From: Spirosoma fluviale
GTDB taxonomy: Bacteria; Bacteroidota; Bacteroidia; Cytophagales; Flexibacteraceae
Reading direction: 5' to 3'
DNA: 45,647 nucleotides
Assembly (NCBI GenBank): GCA_945883425.1
Contig: CAMCXM010000010.1
Location: 1 to 45,647 of the forward strand
In this document: in pieces, positions 33,433-41,970 of the stretch
Layout: each line of letters opens with the position of its first letter
Position numbering within the stretch: position 1 is the first letter of the stretch
Notes under the pieces: generated by a model
Seen by the model: the letters and a program-made list of their open reading frames with translations, nothing else
Told to the model about the DNA's origin: nothing
Databases searched by the model: none
Program-made: the position numbers and the translations under genes

Positions 33433-33448
33433 CATCATTACCATTTTT

Positions 33449-33521
33449 GCGGGAGTAGCTCAGTTGGTAGAGCGACAGCCTTCCAAGCTGTAGGTCGCGG
33501 GTTCGAGCCTCGTCTCCCGCT
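33449..33521 (+). tRNA. tRNA-Gly (TCC)
   Basis: A 73-nt cloverleaf. Acceptor GCGGGAG/CTCCCGC; D arm AGCTCAGTTGGTAGAGC; anticodon loop CTTCCAA between ACAGC and GCTGT gives TCC; T arm GGTTCGAGCC. It lies 16 bp after tRNA-Cys. Confidence 0.95.
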
Positions 33522-33532
33522 CAAAGCGACAA

Positions 33533-33616
33533 GCCGAAGTGGTGAAACTGGTAGACACGCACGTTTCAGGGGCGTGTGACTTCACGGTCATGTGGGTTCG
33601 AGTCCCACCTTCGGCA
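33533..33616 (+). tRNA. tRNA-Leu (CAG)
   Basis: An 84-nt type II tRNA with a long variable arm. Acceptor GCCGAAG/CTTCGGC with A73. The anticodon stem CACGT/GCGTG encloses TTCAGGG, giving CAG. It lies 11 bp after tRNA-Gly and is followed by the cluster terminator. Confidence 0.95.
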
Positions 33617-33618
33617 CG

Positions 33619-33648
33619 AACTGCATCTAAAAGGTGCAGTTTTTTTTT
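33619..33648 (+). terminator. Terminator of the tRNA cluster
   Basis: AACTGCATC (33619-33627) pairs with GGTGCAGTT (33633-33641), one wobble, around TAAAA; a run of nine T (33640-33648) follows. It starts 2 bp after tRNA-Leu. Confidence 0.92.
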
Positions 33649-34080
33649 GACCCGACCACACTCATTCCTCCATCTATTTTTCGTCCGTAATCAACCGCAT
33701 GAAGTTCTGAATAAGAAAGAACGCTGAAAGGGCCGGGATTGAAACAAAAAAATAGATGCTAGACCCCAAATGATGCATGTGGCAAAAATCCTGAACAAGA
33801 AAAAAAGAGAAATAAGGGAGTAACGAATTCCGATAAAAACGAAATAAATAAAGGTTTGGAATGGGCAAAAAAATCAGAAGGCCCTCATAGAGAGCCTCCT
33901 GAAATTTCAATAAACCCAAAATCACAATTATTGATCTTTTTCCCTTTGTAAGATCAACGCACAAATATGGTTGTATTTTTTTTTTCAGCGAACAAAATGT
34001 CAAGGATTTTTTTCAAAAATTTAAAAAAATTGATCTGCATCATGAAACTAAAAACAGAAGAAGCTGATTATCAGAAAATC
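33649..34080. other. Non-coding region between the tRNA cluster and the polysaccharide operon
   Basis: About 430 bp without a supported gene. A 109-codon minus-strand frame (33674-34003) runs straight through the strong terminator at 33867-33902 and is Phe/Ile/Leu-rich from A-rich DNA, so I read it as chance. The part from 33903 to 34080 is then a 3' untranslated region of about 178 nt for the glycosyltransferase gene. Confidence 0.6.
33867..33902 (-). terminator. Strong terminator of the polysaccharide operon
   Basis: On the minus strand a 13-bp stem (33902-33890 with 33886-33874, two G-T wobbles, 3-nt loop TAT) is followed by seven T (33873-33867). No other terminator is seen after the glycosyltransferase stop at 34081. 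Confidence 0.85.
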
Positions 34081-35157
34081 CTACTTCGGCTGTATAGAAC
34101 TCAAAATATTTTCCGCCACCCGATCCCACTGGAAGATTCGCAGCCTCGCTGCTCCGTATCGAATAAGTTCTGTCCTTAGTTCACTATTTTGAGCCAATTC
34201 CAACATAGCAGCGGACAATGATTTCGGATCTGGCTTTGAAATAAGCGCTCCCTTTCCTGCCACTTCCGGTAATGATGCACAATCGGATGTGATAACCGGA
34301 ACATTCCGCTGAAATGCCTCCAGAATCGGAATACCAAATCCTTCATAAATTGACGGAAACACAAAAGCAATGGCATTTCGCATCAGCCAGTCTTTCTCTT
34401 CATCCGAGACAAAACCGGGCAACAGAATATCTGAAGAGAATGCGCTAATACGGACGGCATCCAAAACCGACTGGGATGCGGTACCTTTTCCTCCTGCCAG
34501 TATCAACCTGCAATCAAACCCCGACTGCTTCACCCGATCAAATGCTGCGACCAAAGCCGGAAGATTCTTTTGAAACGAATGAGCCCCGATGAACAGAAAA
34601 TAAGGCTTATCGATCGGGAATCTCATCTCTGACAGCGCAACATTCTCCTGCATCGGATCGACTCCTTCCAGACAGACGCTGATGGATTTTCGACATCCAA
34701 ATTCCTGTAGTTCCATTTTTGTGAACTCCGATACGGCCACAAGCTGGTCTGCTTTTTTCAGCGCCTGGCTGATGAAAAAGTACCGGGTCGCCCTCTTAAG
34801 GAAGGAAAGCTCAGAAGGAAACCGCCAGAACAATAAATCATGAACAACCAGAAGAGAACGCGAAGCACCGGTTGAAAACAACGGCATCCTGTTGTGTGGG
34901 AAGATCGCCACATCCACTCTTTCGGCCTTCAGCAGACTGGGAAGATGGAGGGATTCAAATACAAAATGGTTGCCCGTAAACGTACGCATCATTTGATCAG
35001 GCAGATCAAATGATGCTCTGTGACTTTGATGTGTGATAACGACCAGCTCTATTTTCCTCTCCTTACAAAGGTGAACCAACGAATGAACCAGCCCGACATT
35101 AAAAGATTTCAACCCACCAAATGCCGGCTGAACCGTTGCGCAATACGCAATTTTCAT
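34081..35157 (-). CDS. Glycosyltransferase family 4 (group 1)
   Basis: A 358-residue GT-B-fold enzyme transferring a sugar from an activated donor to a growing glycan on the cytoplasmic side. The N-terminal acceptor domain starts MKIAYCATVQPAFGGLKSF with the Gly-rich loop. The C-terminal donor domain shows FLFIGAHSFQKNLPALVAAF, LILAGGKG, LLPGFVSDEE and the GT4 nucleotide-sugar motif PSIYEGFGIPILEAF. Its Glu pair is 7 residues apart (E-x7-E). Donor and acceptor are not predictable. It starts 18 bp after the CapD-like gene and is the last gene of this apparent polysaccharide operon. Confidence 0.92.
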   Translation of the reverse strand: MKIAYCATVQPAFGGLKSFNVGLVHSLVHLCKERKIELVVITHQSHRASFDLPDQMMRTFTGNHFVFESLHLPSLLKAERVDVAIFPHNRMPLFSTGASRSLLVVHDLLFWRFPSELSFLKRATRYFFISQALKKADQLVAVSEFTKMELQEFGCRKSISVCLEGVDPMQENVALSEMRFPIDKPYFLFIGAHSFQKNLPALVAAFDRVKQSGFDCRLILAGGKGTASQSVLDAVRISAFSSDILLPGFVSDEEKDWLMRNAIAFVFPSIYEGFGIPILEAFQRNVPVITSDCASLPEVAGKGALISKPDPKSLSAAMLELAQNSELRTELIRYGAARLRIFQWDRVAENILSSIQPK

Positions 35158-35175
35158 ATTGTTCTGAAAAAGGAT

Positions 35176-37122
35176 TTAGACAGGTGAATTTGATTCATCC
35201 TGCAATTTGTCGAGGTCCTCAAAAACAGAATTGTTACTCCGGTATTCGGGAACAATCATTTTCATTTTGGAAACAATGTCCACATCATTCTGGTGCGCCA
35301 GCATGGAAATGAGCATTTCGATTTCTGATTTGATCTCTATGAAATCATACTCCCGCACCTTGGCTTTCATGATTTTCTGGTGGTGCGTTGGGATAATGTT
35401 TTCCTTCTTGGCCAGCAACTCTTCTTCCAGTTTTTCACCTGGGCGAAGTCCAGTAAATACAATGTTGACATCCTGATATGGAATTTTTCCTGAAAGCTTG
35501 ATCATCTTTTCTGCCAGATCCACGATCCGGACTGGTTTTCCCATGTCAAAAATGAAGATCTCCCCTCCTTTCCCCATGGCACCGGCTTCGAGTACCAACT
35601 GACAAGCTTCAGGAATGGTCATAAAAAAGCGGGTGATATCCGGATCGGTCACCGTAATGGGTCCACCGGCCTCAATCTGTTTTTGAAATCTGGGAATAAC
35701 CGACCCATTGGAGCCAAGCACATTTCCAAAACGGGTGGTAATAAATCGGGTGATCTCACCTTTTTCTTTCAGGTGATTGTTTAATGATTGGATATAAATT
35801 TCAGCAACCCTTTTGCTGCAACCCATCACATTGGTTGGATTCACGGCTTTATCGGTGCTGATCATCACGAAGCGCTCTGCCTTGTAACGAACAGCCATAT
35901 CGGCAATGGTTTTTGTACCCAGAATATTCACCCTTACGGCTTCATAAGGCATGTGCTCCATCACCGGAACGTGCTTGAAGGCAGCGGCGTGGTACACAAT
36001 CTCCGGTTGAAACTCCCTGAAAACGCGTTCCATCCGGTTGGGATTACTCACATCTCCGACAAAAATACTAAGGTTCTCAAAGTTGAACTTCTCCTGAATC
36101 TCAAGCCCAAGTTCAACCAATGGAGATTCTGCCACATCCACGAGGATAAGACGACTGGGATGGTACGAAATAAGCTGACGAACAATTTCTGAACCAATTG
36201 AACCGGCCGCCCCGGTAATGAGCACCACTTTGTCGGCAATCTGAAATTCAAGGTATTTGTTGTCCAGAACAATTGGCTCCCGATCCAGCACATCTTCAAT
36301 ATTGAACTTCTTCAATTGCTGGACATTCAACTCACCTTTCAGCCATTTTTTTACAGGTGGCGTATAAAGCATTTTGATATTGGCTTCCAGACAGACATCG
36401 ACAAATCGTTGCTTCCGGGAAGGTTCAATGTTTTGAATCGAGAGAATGATGGTGTCAATGTCGAATTGCTGCACCATCTTTTTAAAGTCTTTCTCTGCAT
36501 GGAAAATCCGTTTGCCTTCCAACGACTTTCCAACCACGAGCGGATTGTCGTCCAGCCAGGCAACGACGTTGAGCTTACTCAATTTATCATCCTCCACTGC
36601 TTTCTTCACAAAAAGTCCCGATTGCCCTGCACCAAAAATGGCTGCATTCTTTTTGGGACCCCGCACATTGCTTCGGGAAGATTTGATTTCTTCGCTGATG
36701 ATTTTAAGCACGATCCGATACCCTACCAACACAAAACAGGTAAGCACGTAATCGATCAGAATAATGGATAAAGGATAAAAGAAAAGGAACTTATCGCCTA
36801 CTTCCAGCATCCTCAGTGACAAGTAGACGGAAATGAAAAATAAAGTTGAAAGGGTTACGGCTCTAAGCACAATTTTGATGTCCTGCTCACCCGTGTACTT
36901 GATTAAACCAGCGTAGGTTTTCAGGAAATAAAATGGGACCAGGCGAACCAGTACTACATATGTCGCCGTGTAAATGAAAGAGTCGTGAACGTGGGGCGGA
37001 ACGTTGAAATTAAAGCGAAGGACATTGGCGACAACGAGTGAAAACAATACCACAACAAGGTCAAGACTTAAAATCAAGAATCTTGATAACAACGCTTGTG
37101 TGATGAACTTTCTAATCCTCAT
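35176..37122 (-). CDS. Membrane nucleotide-sugar 4,6-dehydratase (CapD/WbpM/FlaA1 family)
   Basis: A 648-residue protein. Four transmembrane helices occupy about residues 10-140, followed by a CoA-binding-like Rossmann fold (AAIFGAGQSG near 160). The catalytic extended-SDR domain has VVLITGAAGSIGSE (about 295-308) for NAD(P), DVSN, AAAFKHVP and the catalytic stretch STDKAVNPTNVMGCSK (about 425-440). There Met replaces the usual Tyr of YxxxK, as in WbpM/PglF. It makes 4-keto-6-deoxy sugars from UDP-HexNAc as the first step to rare sugars for surface polysaccharide. An AGGGAGG sequence 4-5 nt before the start is an unusually good Shine-Dalgarno site for this genome. Next in the operon is the GT4 gene. 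Confidence 0.93.
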   Translation of the reverse strand: MRIRKFITQALLSRFLILSLDLVVVLFSLVVANVLRFNFNVPPHVHDSFIYTATYVVLVRLVPFYFLKTYAGLIKYTGEQDIKIVLRAVTLSTLFFISVYLSLRMLEVGDKFLFFYPLSIILIDYVLTCFVLVGYRIVLKIISEEIKSSRSNVRGPKKNAAIFGAGQSGLFVKKAVEDDKLSKLNVVAWLDDNPLVVGKSLEGKRIFHAEKDFKKMVQQFDIDTIILSIQNIEPSRKQRFVDVCLEANIKMLYTPPVKKWLKGELNVQQLKKFNIEDVLDREPIVLDNKYLEFQIADKVVLITGAAGSIGSEIVRQLISYHPSRLILVDVAESPLVELGLEIQEKFNFENLSIFVGDVSNPNRMERVFREFQPEIVYHAAAFKHVPVMEHMPYEAVRVNILGTKTIADMAVRYKAERFVMISTDKAVNPTNVMGCSKRVAEIYIQSLNNHLKEKGEITRFITTRFGNVLGSNGSVIPRFQKQIEAGGPITVTDPDITRFFMTIPEACQLVLEAGAMGKGGEIFIFDMGKPVRIVDLAEKMIKLSGKIPYQDVNIVFTGLRPGEKLEEELLAKKENIIPTHHQKIMKAKVREYDFIEIKSEIEMLISMLAHQNDVDIVSKMKMIVPEYRSNNSVFEDLDKLQDESNSPV

Positions 37123-37145
37123 ATCCTCCCTATCCGGTTATGGGA

Positions 37146-37153
37146 CAAAGATA
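37146..37153 (-). promoter_or_regulatory. Possible -7 element before the CapD-like gene
   Basis: TATCTTTG on the minus strand (37153-37146) matches TAnnTTTG and predicts a leader of about 17 nt. No TTG lies at the expected -33 distance, so this is a weak or activator-dependent candidate. Confidence 0.4.
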
Positions 37154-37260
37154 AAAATTAGCAGAGATTAGAAGCAGAATATCTCAAACCAAAAGTCAAT
37201 CAAAAGGTTGATGGTATTTTACTGAAATCAGAAGCTCACTCAAGCGCAGTCTGTACCTTT

Positions 37261-39396
37261 TCAGGATTCGTCCTTGAGATCCTCCACCCGAATTGGCGAA
37301 CGGGATTTTAAGGATTCCAGCGCTGCAAAAGCGGCCAGATGGGTATTTTTAATGGATGCCCAGGTAAACAAAGGTGATCCACCATTTTCATTCAACGACA
37401 CAACCTGACGGAACATTTCTTCGTGGCCTTTATCGAGCTTACCTTTCATACTACTGAAGCCTTTTGTATCGAAACCTTCCAATTGCCGAAAATTATCCAG
37501 AATAAGTGTTTTTCCACCAAAGTATACTTCCACCCTCTCTTTGCTGTAGGCTTTGGAACCATTTGCAAAATAATTGATTACGCCAAGTGAACCGTTTTTG
37601 TAACGGATGTGGAGGGATGCAATGTCAGTCTTCTGGTCCGGATTTAAACCAACCGAAGACATAAAAACGGTATCAACTTCAGATCCGGTAAAGTAGGAAA
37701 TGAGATCGATGAAGTGACAGGCTTCTCCCAAAATCCGGCCTCCTCCCTGCTGAAGATCGTGTACCCAGCTTTCAGGGGGAATAAAGCCTGCATTCATGGT
37801 GGCAATCACCGAAATGGTCCCGGGATCTGAGCCCAAAATCTCTTTTATCTTTCTCGAAAATGGAGAAAACCGGCGATTGAAACCAACCGAAACTGACTTA
37901 CCGCTCTTCTGCAGTTCTCTTTCTATTTCGAATACATCTTTCAGACGGATCGCCAATGGTTTTTCAACAAATACGTCTTTTCCTTCCTGCAATGCTGAAA
38001 TTGTCATTGGAGCATGCTGGTGATGGCGGGTTGTGATCACCACCATTCCAACCTGATCCGAAGAAATCACATCTTTATAATTGGAGGTTGACTGAACCAC
38101 ATCAAATTTTCTGGCGAGAAATGTCCCGCTCACTCCAGAGTTGCTGGCAATGATTCTCAGACTGGCTCCTGCCTTTTTCAGAGCCGGTAACATGGTCATT
38201 TTGGTATAGTTTCCGGCGCCAATAATTCCAATGCCTGGTTTAGCGGAAACATTCTGATTTCTCACCGAAACCACATTTGAATAGGATGAGTTTTCAGAAT
38301 ACACAAGAAGACTGGCAATTGTCTTTCTGGAATTCATGTCGCTGTAAATCCTGTTGTATTCATCCAACGGGATACGCTCGGAAATAAGAGGCTGAACTTT
38401 GAGTTGAGAGCGTGAAATTGCATTCAGAACCGCTTCAAAATTCCGCTTCTCGGTCCAACGCACGAAGGGCATCGGATAGTCGTGCCCATTGTTTTCATAC
38501 TGCTCGTCATATCGTCCGGGACCATACGAGCAGGAAACCTGAAACGTGAGCTCCTTTTCATAAAATTCAGCACGGTTCAGTTCGAGTCCCGTCACTCCAA
38601 CCAGAATAATCCGTCCTCGTTTTCGGGACATGCGGGCAGCCTGACTAACCAGACTGGAATCTTTTGTGGATGCCGTCAATACCACACCGTCCGCTCCGGA
38701 TCCACCTGTGAGATCGGACACAACCCGCACCGGATCAGTACCTGAACTTATCTGAATGGCATCGATTCCTTTTTCCTTAGCCAGCATAACTTTATCGGGA
38801 TCCAAATCGAAACCGATGACACGGCAGCCATTTGCATGCAGCATTTCCGCTGTGAGCAATCCAATTAATCCGAGACCACTGACCACGATGGTTTCACCAA
38901 AAGTCGGGTTTAAAAGACGGATTCCCTGAAGTCCAATGGAGCCGATCACTGTGAAGCACGCTTCATCGTCCGAAACATTGTCCGGAATAGCAGCAGCAAG
39001 ATTGACGGGGACACAAACAAATTCAGCATGAGGACCATTGCTGGCCACACGGTCACCAACTTTAAATCCAGACACCCCCTCACCAACTTCAATTACTCTG
39101 CCGACATTGCAATAACCCAGTGGAATTGGCTGTTCCAGTTTACTAAAAACAGCTTCGATGGTTGGCATCAGACCATCGGTTTTCACCTTATCCAGGACCA
39201 TTTTTACCCTTTCCGGCTGTTGTCTGGCTTTCGAAATCAGATTGGATTTGCCGAATTCAACCAGCATTTTTTCAGTACCGATGGAAACCAGACTACGGGT
39301 GGTTTGCACCAGAATTGTTCCTTTTCTCACCAGAGGAGCCGGTACGTTTTCAAGTATCGTTTCCCCTGTTTTAAACGACTGAATAATTTGTTTCAA
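37261..39396 (-). CDS. Bi-domain oxidoreductase: MDR dehydrogenase fused to Gfo/Idh/MocA
   Basis: A 711-residue fusion. Residues about 1-350 are a medium-chain dehydrogenase/reductase (GYCNVGRVIEVG, then the NAD loop GLGLIGLLTAEM and GFDLDPDK), without the usual zinc-binding cysteine cluster. Residues about 390-711 are a Gfo/Idh/MocA oxidoreductase (GIIGAGNYTKMTMLPAL; EKPLAIRLKD with the catalytic Lys near 480; GGGRILGEACHFIDL). This two-domain architecture recurs in bacterial exopolysaccharide loci, where it is assumed to oxidise or reduce a sugar intermediate. The substrate is unknown. It precedes the CapD gene by 138 bp, which holds a possible second promoter. Confidence 0.9.
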   Translation of the reverse strand: MKQIIQSFKTGETILENVPAPLVRKGTILVQTTRSLVSIGTEKMLVEFGKSNLISKARQQPERVKMVLDKVKTDGLMPTIEAVFSKLEQPIPLGYCNVGRVIEVGEGVSGFKVGDRVASNGPHAEFVCVPVNLAAAIPDNVSDDEACFTVIGSIGLQGIRLLNPTFGETIVVSGLGLIGLLTAEMLHANGCRVIGFDLDPDKVMLAKEKGIDAIQISSGTDPVRVVSDLTGGSGADGVVLTASTKDSSLVSQAARMSRKRGRIILVGVTGLELNRAEFYEKELTFQVSCSYGPGRYDEQYENNGHDYPMPFVRWTEKRNFEAVLNAISRSQLKVQPLISERIPLDEYNRIYSDMNSRKTIASLLVYSENSSYSNVVSVRNQNVSAKPGIGIIGAGNYTKMTMLPALKKAGASLRIIASNSGVSGTFLARKFDVVQSTSNYKDVISSDQVGMVVITTRHHQHAPMTISALQEGKDVFVEKPLAIRLKDVFEIERELQKSGKSVSVGFNRRFSPFSRKIKEILGSDPGTISVIATMNAGFIPPESWVHDLQQGGGRILGEACHFIDLISYFTGSEVDTVFMSSVGLNPDQKTDIASLHIRYKNGSLGVINYFANGSKAYSKERVEVYFGGKTLILDNFRQLEGFDTKGFSSMKGKLDKGHEEMFRQVVSLNENGGSPLFTWASIKNTHLAAFAALESLKSRSPIRVEDLKDES

Positions 39397-39416
39397 AATT
39401 TTCTCTCAATTGGACC

Positions 39417-39469
39417 GCAAATATGCCGATTCCTGACGGGAGAGTCGTGAATTTATCAATGAAATTCAC
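39417..39469 (-). promoter_or_regulatory. Possible promoter with inverted repeat before the bi-domain oxidoreductase
   Basis: CATATTTGC on the minus strand (39425-39417) resembles the -7 element and predicts a leader of about 15 nt. Upstream, GTGAATTT (39447-39454) and AAATTCAC (39462-39469) form a perfect 8-bp inverted repeat with a 7-bp spacer across the -30 to -50 region. No T-run follows, so an operator is more likely than a terminator. Confidence 0.45.
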
Positions 39470-39567
39470 AGGTGTTCGCGTAATTTATATCGCAATCAAT
39501 CCCCGGCTGTTACCTACGCATTCGGCAGGGCAGAAAACCATTTTGCGATTGGTTATGAAAATCTGGT

Positions 39568-41970
39568 CTATTTCTTTTTTCGGCTAAACCACTCAGCAAT
39601 CACATTTCGCAGATCCTGTGCTACAAAGGGTTTGGAAATAAATCCTTCAATCTGATGGGCAGCCAGTTTGTCCCGTATCTCATAATACCCCGATGCTGTC
39701 ATGGCAAGGACAGGTGTTTTTTTGTTCATCACCTGTGACCGGATAATTTCTACGGTTTTAAATCCATCTCTGTCCGGAAGGTGCAAATCCATGAGAATCA
39801 AATCAAACTCTTTGCGGGAAGCCAGAGAAATGGCTTCATCTGAATTTTTGGCGGTGTCGAACTGAACATTCCATTTGCGAAGAAAACGCTCTGCTACTAT
39901 CCGGTTAAAATCCACGTCTTCCACAAAAAGTAGGGTATACTTAGAGAAATCGATTTTGTCATCGGAATCCTGTAGCTCCATTTCTTCAAGAAATGAGGCA
40001 TTGGTTACCATCAGTTGAATGCCAAATGAAAAACAGGAACCTTCATTGGGCTTGCTTTGAAGTTCAATCCTTGAATTCATAAGTTGCAATAGATTCTTGG
40101 TGATGGTCAGACCCAATCCGGAGCCACCAAACTTCCTTGAAATTCCAGGTTCTGCCTGAGAAAAGAAATCAAAAATGGTGTCTTGTTTTTCCAAATCAAT
40201 CCCAATTCCGGTATCACGGATGTTCGCATAAACATTGTTTTCAACCTCATCGGGGAAATAGAGAATTTCAATTTCTACATTTCCTTTCTCGGTAAATTTC
40301 AGTGCGTTGGAAATTAGATTATAAAACACCTGTCCGATCCGGAGTTTATCACCGATAAAAGCCTCCGGAAGATCTTTGTCAAGACGAAGCTTCAGTTCGA
40401 GGCCCTTTTCATCGGCTTTGAACTGGAGGCTGTTTTTGATATTTACAAGAAGTTTCCGGAGGGAAAACGGCTTATTTTCCAATTCAATTTTTCCCGCCTC
40501 AATTCTATTGTAATCCAGAACATCGTTTACCAGGCTGAGCAGGTTGTCGGCCGAAAATTTGAGAATGTTCAGGCTTCGGTGCTGGTGAACAGGCGGATTT
40601 TCTTCCTGGAGTAATTGTACCGTCCCTATCACCGCATTAATGGGTGTTCGGATTTCATGGGTCATAATTGAAAGAAAGTCAATTTTGGACTGAATGGCCA
40701 TTTCTGCTTCCTCATTGGCTTTTTCTGCCGCCAATCGCTGTTCGATCAGGTCCTTATTCAGGCTTTGGAGAGTTTTATTCTGTTCTTCAATGATGAGATT
40801 TTGTTTTCGGAATTTCTGCAACTGCCGCCGGTTAATGAATGCGAAAAAACCAAGTGACAACAGGCTCAAAAAAATGAATGCCGAGATGGCCTGATATGTC
40901 CGGATACTTTTTTCCGACTCAATTTCAGCCAGCGCTTTATCATTTGTAATTCGTTCCGCTTCCCTTGCCTTCTTTTCAAGTTGGTACAACGAATTGCTTT
41001 GCTGGGTTTTCCGGATCAGATTTTCATTCAGTACTTCTTCTTTTAATTCTCCGTATGATTTAAAATACCGAAGTGCTGCCGCGAAATCCCGTTTACTTTC
41101 GTAACAAATGGAAAGCAGCCGGTAACAATTATAGATTAGCAATTTTGAATCAATCTGGCGTGCCACATTCAATGAATAAGACATGATTTTCTCAGCTTCA
41201 TTAAGCTTTCCGGCCTGGAGCAGCATTTCGGCCAGGTTGTTCGAGACCAGAGAAACCCGGTATAAATCACCTGCATTCTCCGCCATACGAATGGATTGCT
41301 TGTAGTAAACGGCTGCTTTTTCGGGATCATGCTTCACCAGATTATAGGCACCCGCCATGAGATTGGTGGCCACCGACATCATCATAGAGTCGATTGGTGG
41401 CTTTGAAACCTGATCGTATAACTCTTTGACCCGCACAAAATTACTATCAGAATAATCGGCCAGGTAGTACATATTGTTGTAGGAGATATACCCGTCTGCC
41501 AATAGCTGATGAGAATAAAGCCCTCTCTCTCCTGCGAGCTTATGCGCATCCTGATAAAAACTTTTGGCCCTGGAATAATCGCCGAGGTGGGAACTGAGCC
41601 TTCCGAGAGAAATAAGCGACATGGAAAGCTGGTCAGGAAGATTTCGGTCGAGGGATATCGACGAAGCATTGGTGAGAAGGCTGTAGGCGACATCATAGTC
41701 TGAAAGCCGCACATAAATTTCGGCCAGGGCCAAAACACAATTGACTTCTTCCTGAAGCTTTTTTTGGGATTTGAATATAGCCTGGGCTTCTTTCAGCAAA
41801 ACGATTCCCTTTTCAGGTTTCACCTTAAGTGCCTTGAGCCCATTCTGATACAGCCTGTTTGCACTTGAGATGCTGAGTTTTTCTGATTCGACCTTACTGG
41901 TTTCTGATACCTGGCTATTCGCGTTCAGAATAATACTCAGGCATAGAAGAAGGACGAAGAACCACCTCAT
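39568..41970 (-). CDS. TPR-containing hybrid histidine kinase with receiver domain
   Basis: An 800-residue membrane sensor. Signal peptide (MRWFFVLLLCLSIILNANSQ), then six or so TPR units (about 30-330) predicted to be periplasmic, one transmembrane helix (about 360-380), a coiled coil, and a HisKA domain with His438 in MTHEIRTP. The HATPase domain shows NLISNALKF, DTGIGI and GSGLGLTI; the C-terminal receiver has Asp728 in LILMDLHLPD. No DNA-binding or HPt domain is present, so it must pass phosphate to an external partner. Its start ATG overlaps the stop codon of the upstream WG-repeat gene by 4 bp (ATGA), implying translational coupling and a shared function. Confidence 0.93.
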   Translation of the reverse strand: MRWFFVLLLCLSIILNANSQVSETSKVESEKLSISSANRLYQNGLKALKVKPEKGIVLLKEAQAIFKSQKKLQEEVNCVLALAEIYVRLSDYDVAYSLLTNASSISLDRNLPDQLSMSLISLGRLSSHLGDYSRAKSFYQDAHKLAGERGLYSHQLLADGYISYNNMYYLADYSDSNFVRVKELYDQVSKPPIDSMMMSVATNLMAGAYNLVKHDPEKAAVYYKQSIRMAENAGDLYRVSLVSNNLAEMLLQAGKLNEAEKIMSYSLNVARQIDSKLLIYNCYRLLSICYESKRDFAAALRYFKSYGELKEEVLNENLIRKTQQSNSLYQLEKKAREAERITNDKALAEIESEKSIRTYQAISAFIFLSLLSLGFFAFINRRQLQKFRKQNLIIEEQNKTLQSLNKDLIEQRLAAEKANEEAEMAIQSKIDFLSIMTHEIRTPINAVIGTVQLLQEENPPVHQHRSLNILKFSADNLLSLVNDVLDYNRIEAGKIELENKPFSLRKLLVNIKNSLQFKADEKGLELKLRLDKDLPEAFIGDKLRIGQVFYNLISNALKFTEKGNVEIEILYFPDEVENNVYANIRDTGIGIDLEKQDTIFDFFSQAEPGISRKFGGSGLGLTITKNLLQLMNSRIELQSKPNEGSCFSFGIQLMVTNASFLEEMELQDSDDKIDFSKYTLLFVEDVDFNRIVAERFLRKWNVQFDTAKNSDEAISLASRKEFDLILMDLHLPDRDGFKTVEIIRSQVMNKKTPVLAMTASGYYEIRDKLAAHQIEGFISKPFVAQDLRNVIAEWFSRKKK

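Noticed and set aside
33362-33616. tRNA cluster as an integration site with an adjacent island
   Set aside because: No integrase or duplicated tRNA 3' end is visible nearby. The only tyrosine recombinase in the window is housekeeping XerC/D-like, in the rpsU cluster.
33674-34003. A 109-codon minus-strand frame rich in Phe, Leu and Ile
   Set aside because: It runs through a very good terminator (33867-33902) for the same strand, lies in A-rich DNA and has no recognisable start context or family signal.
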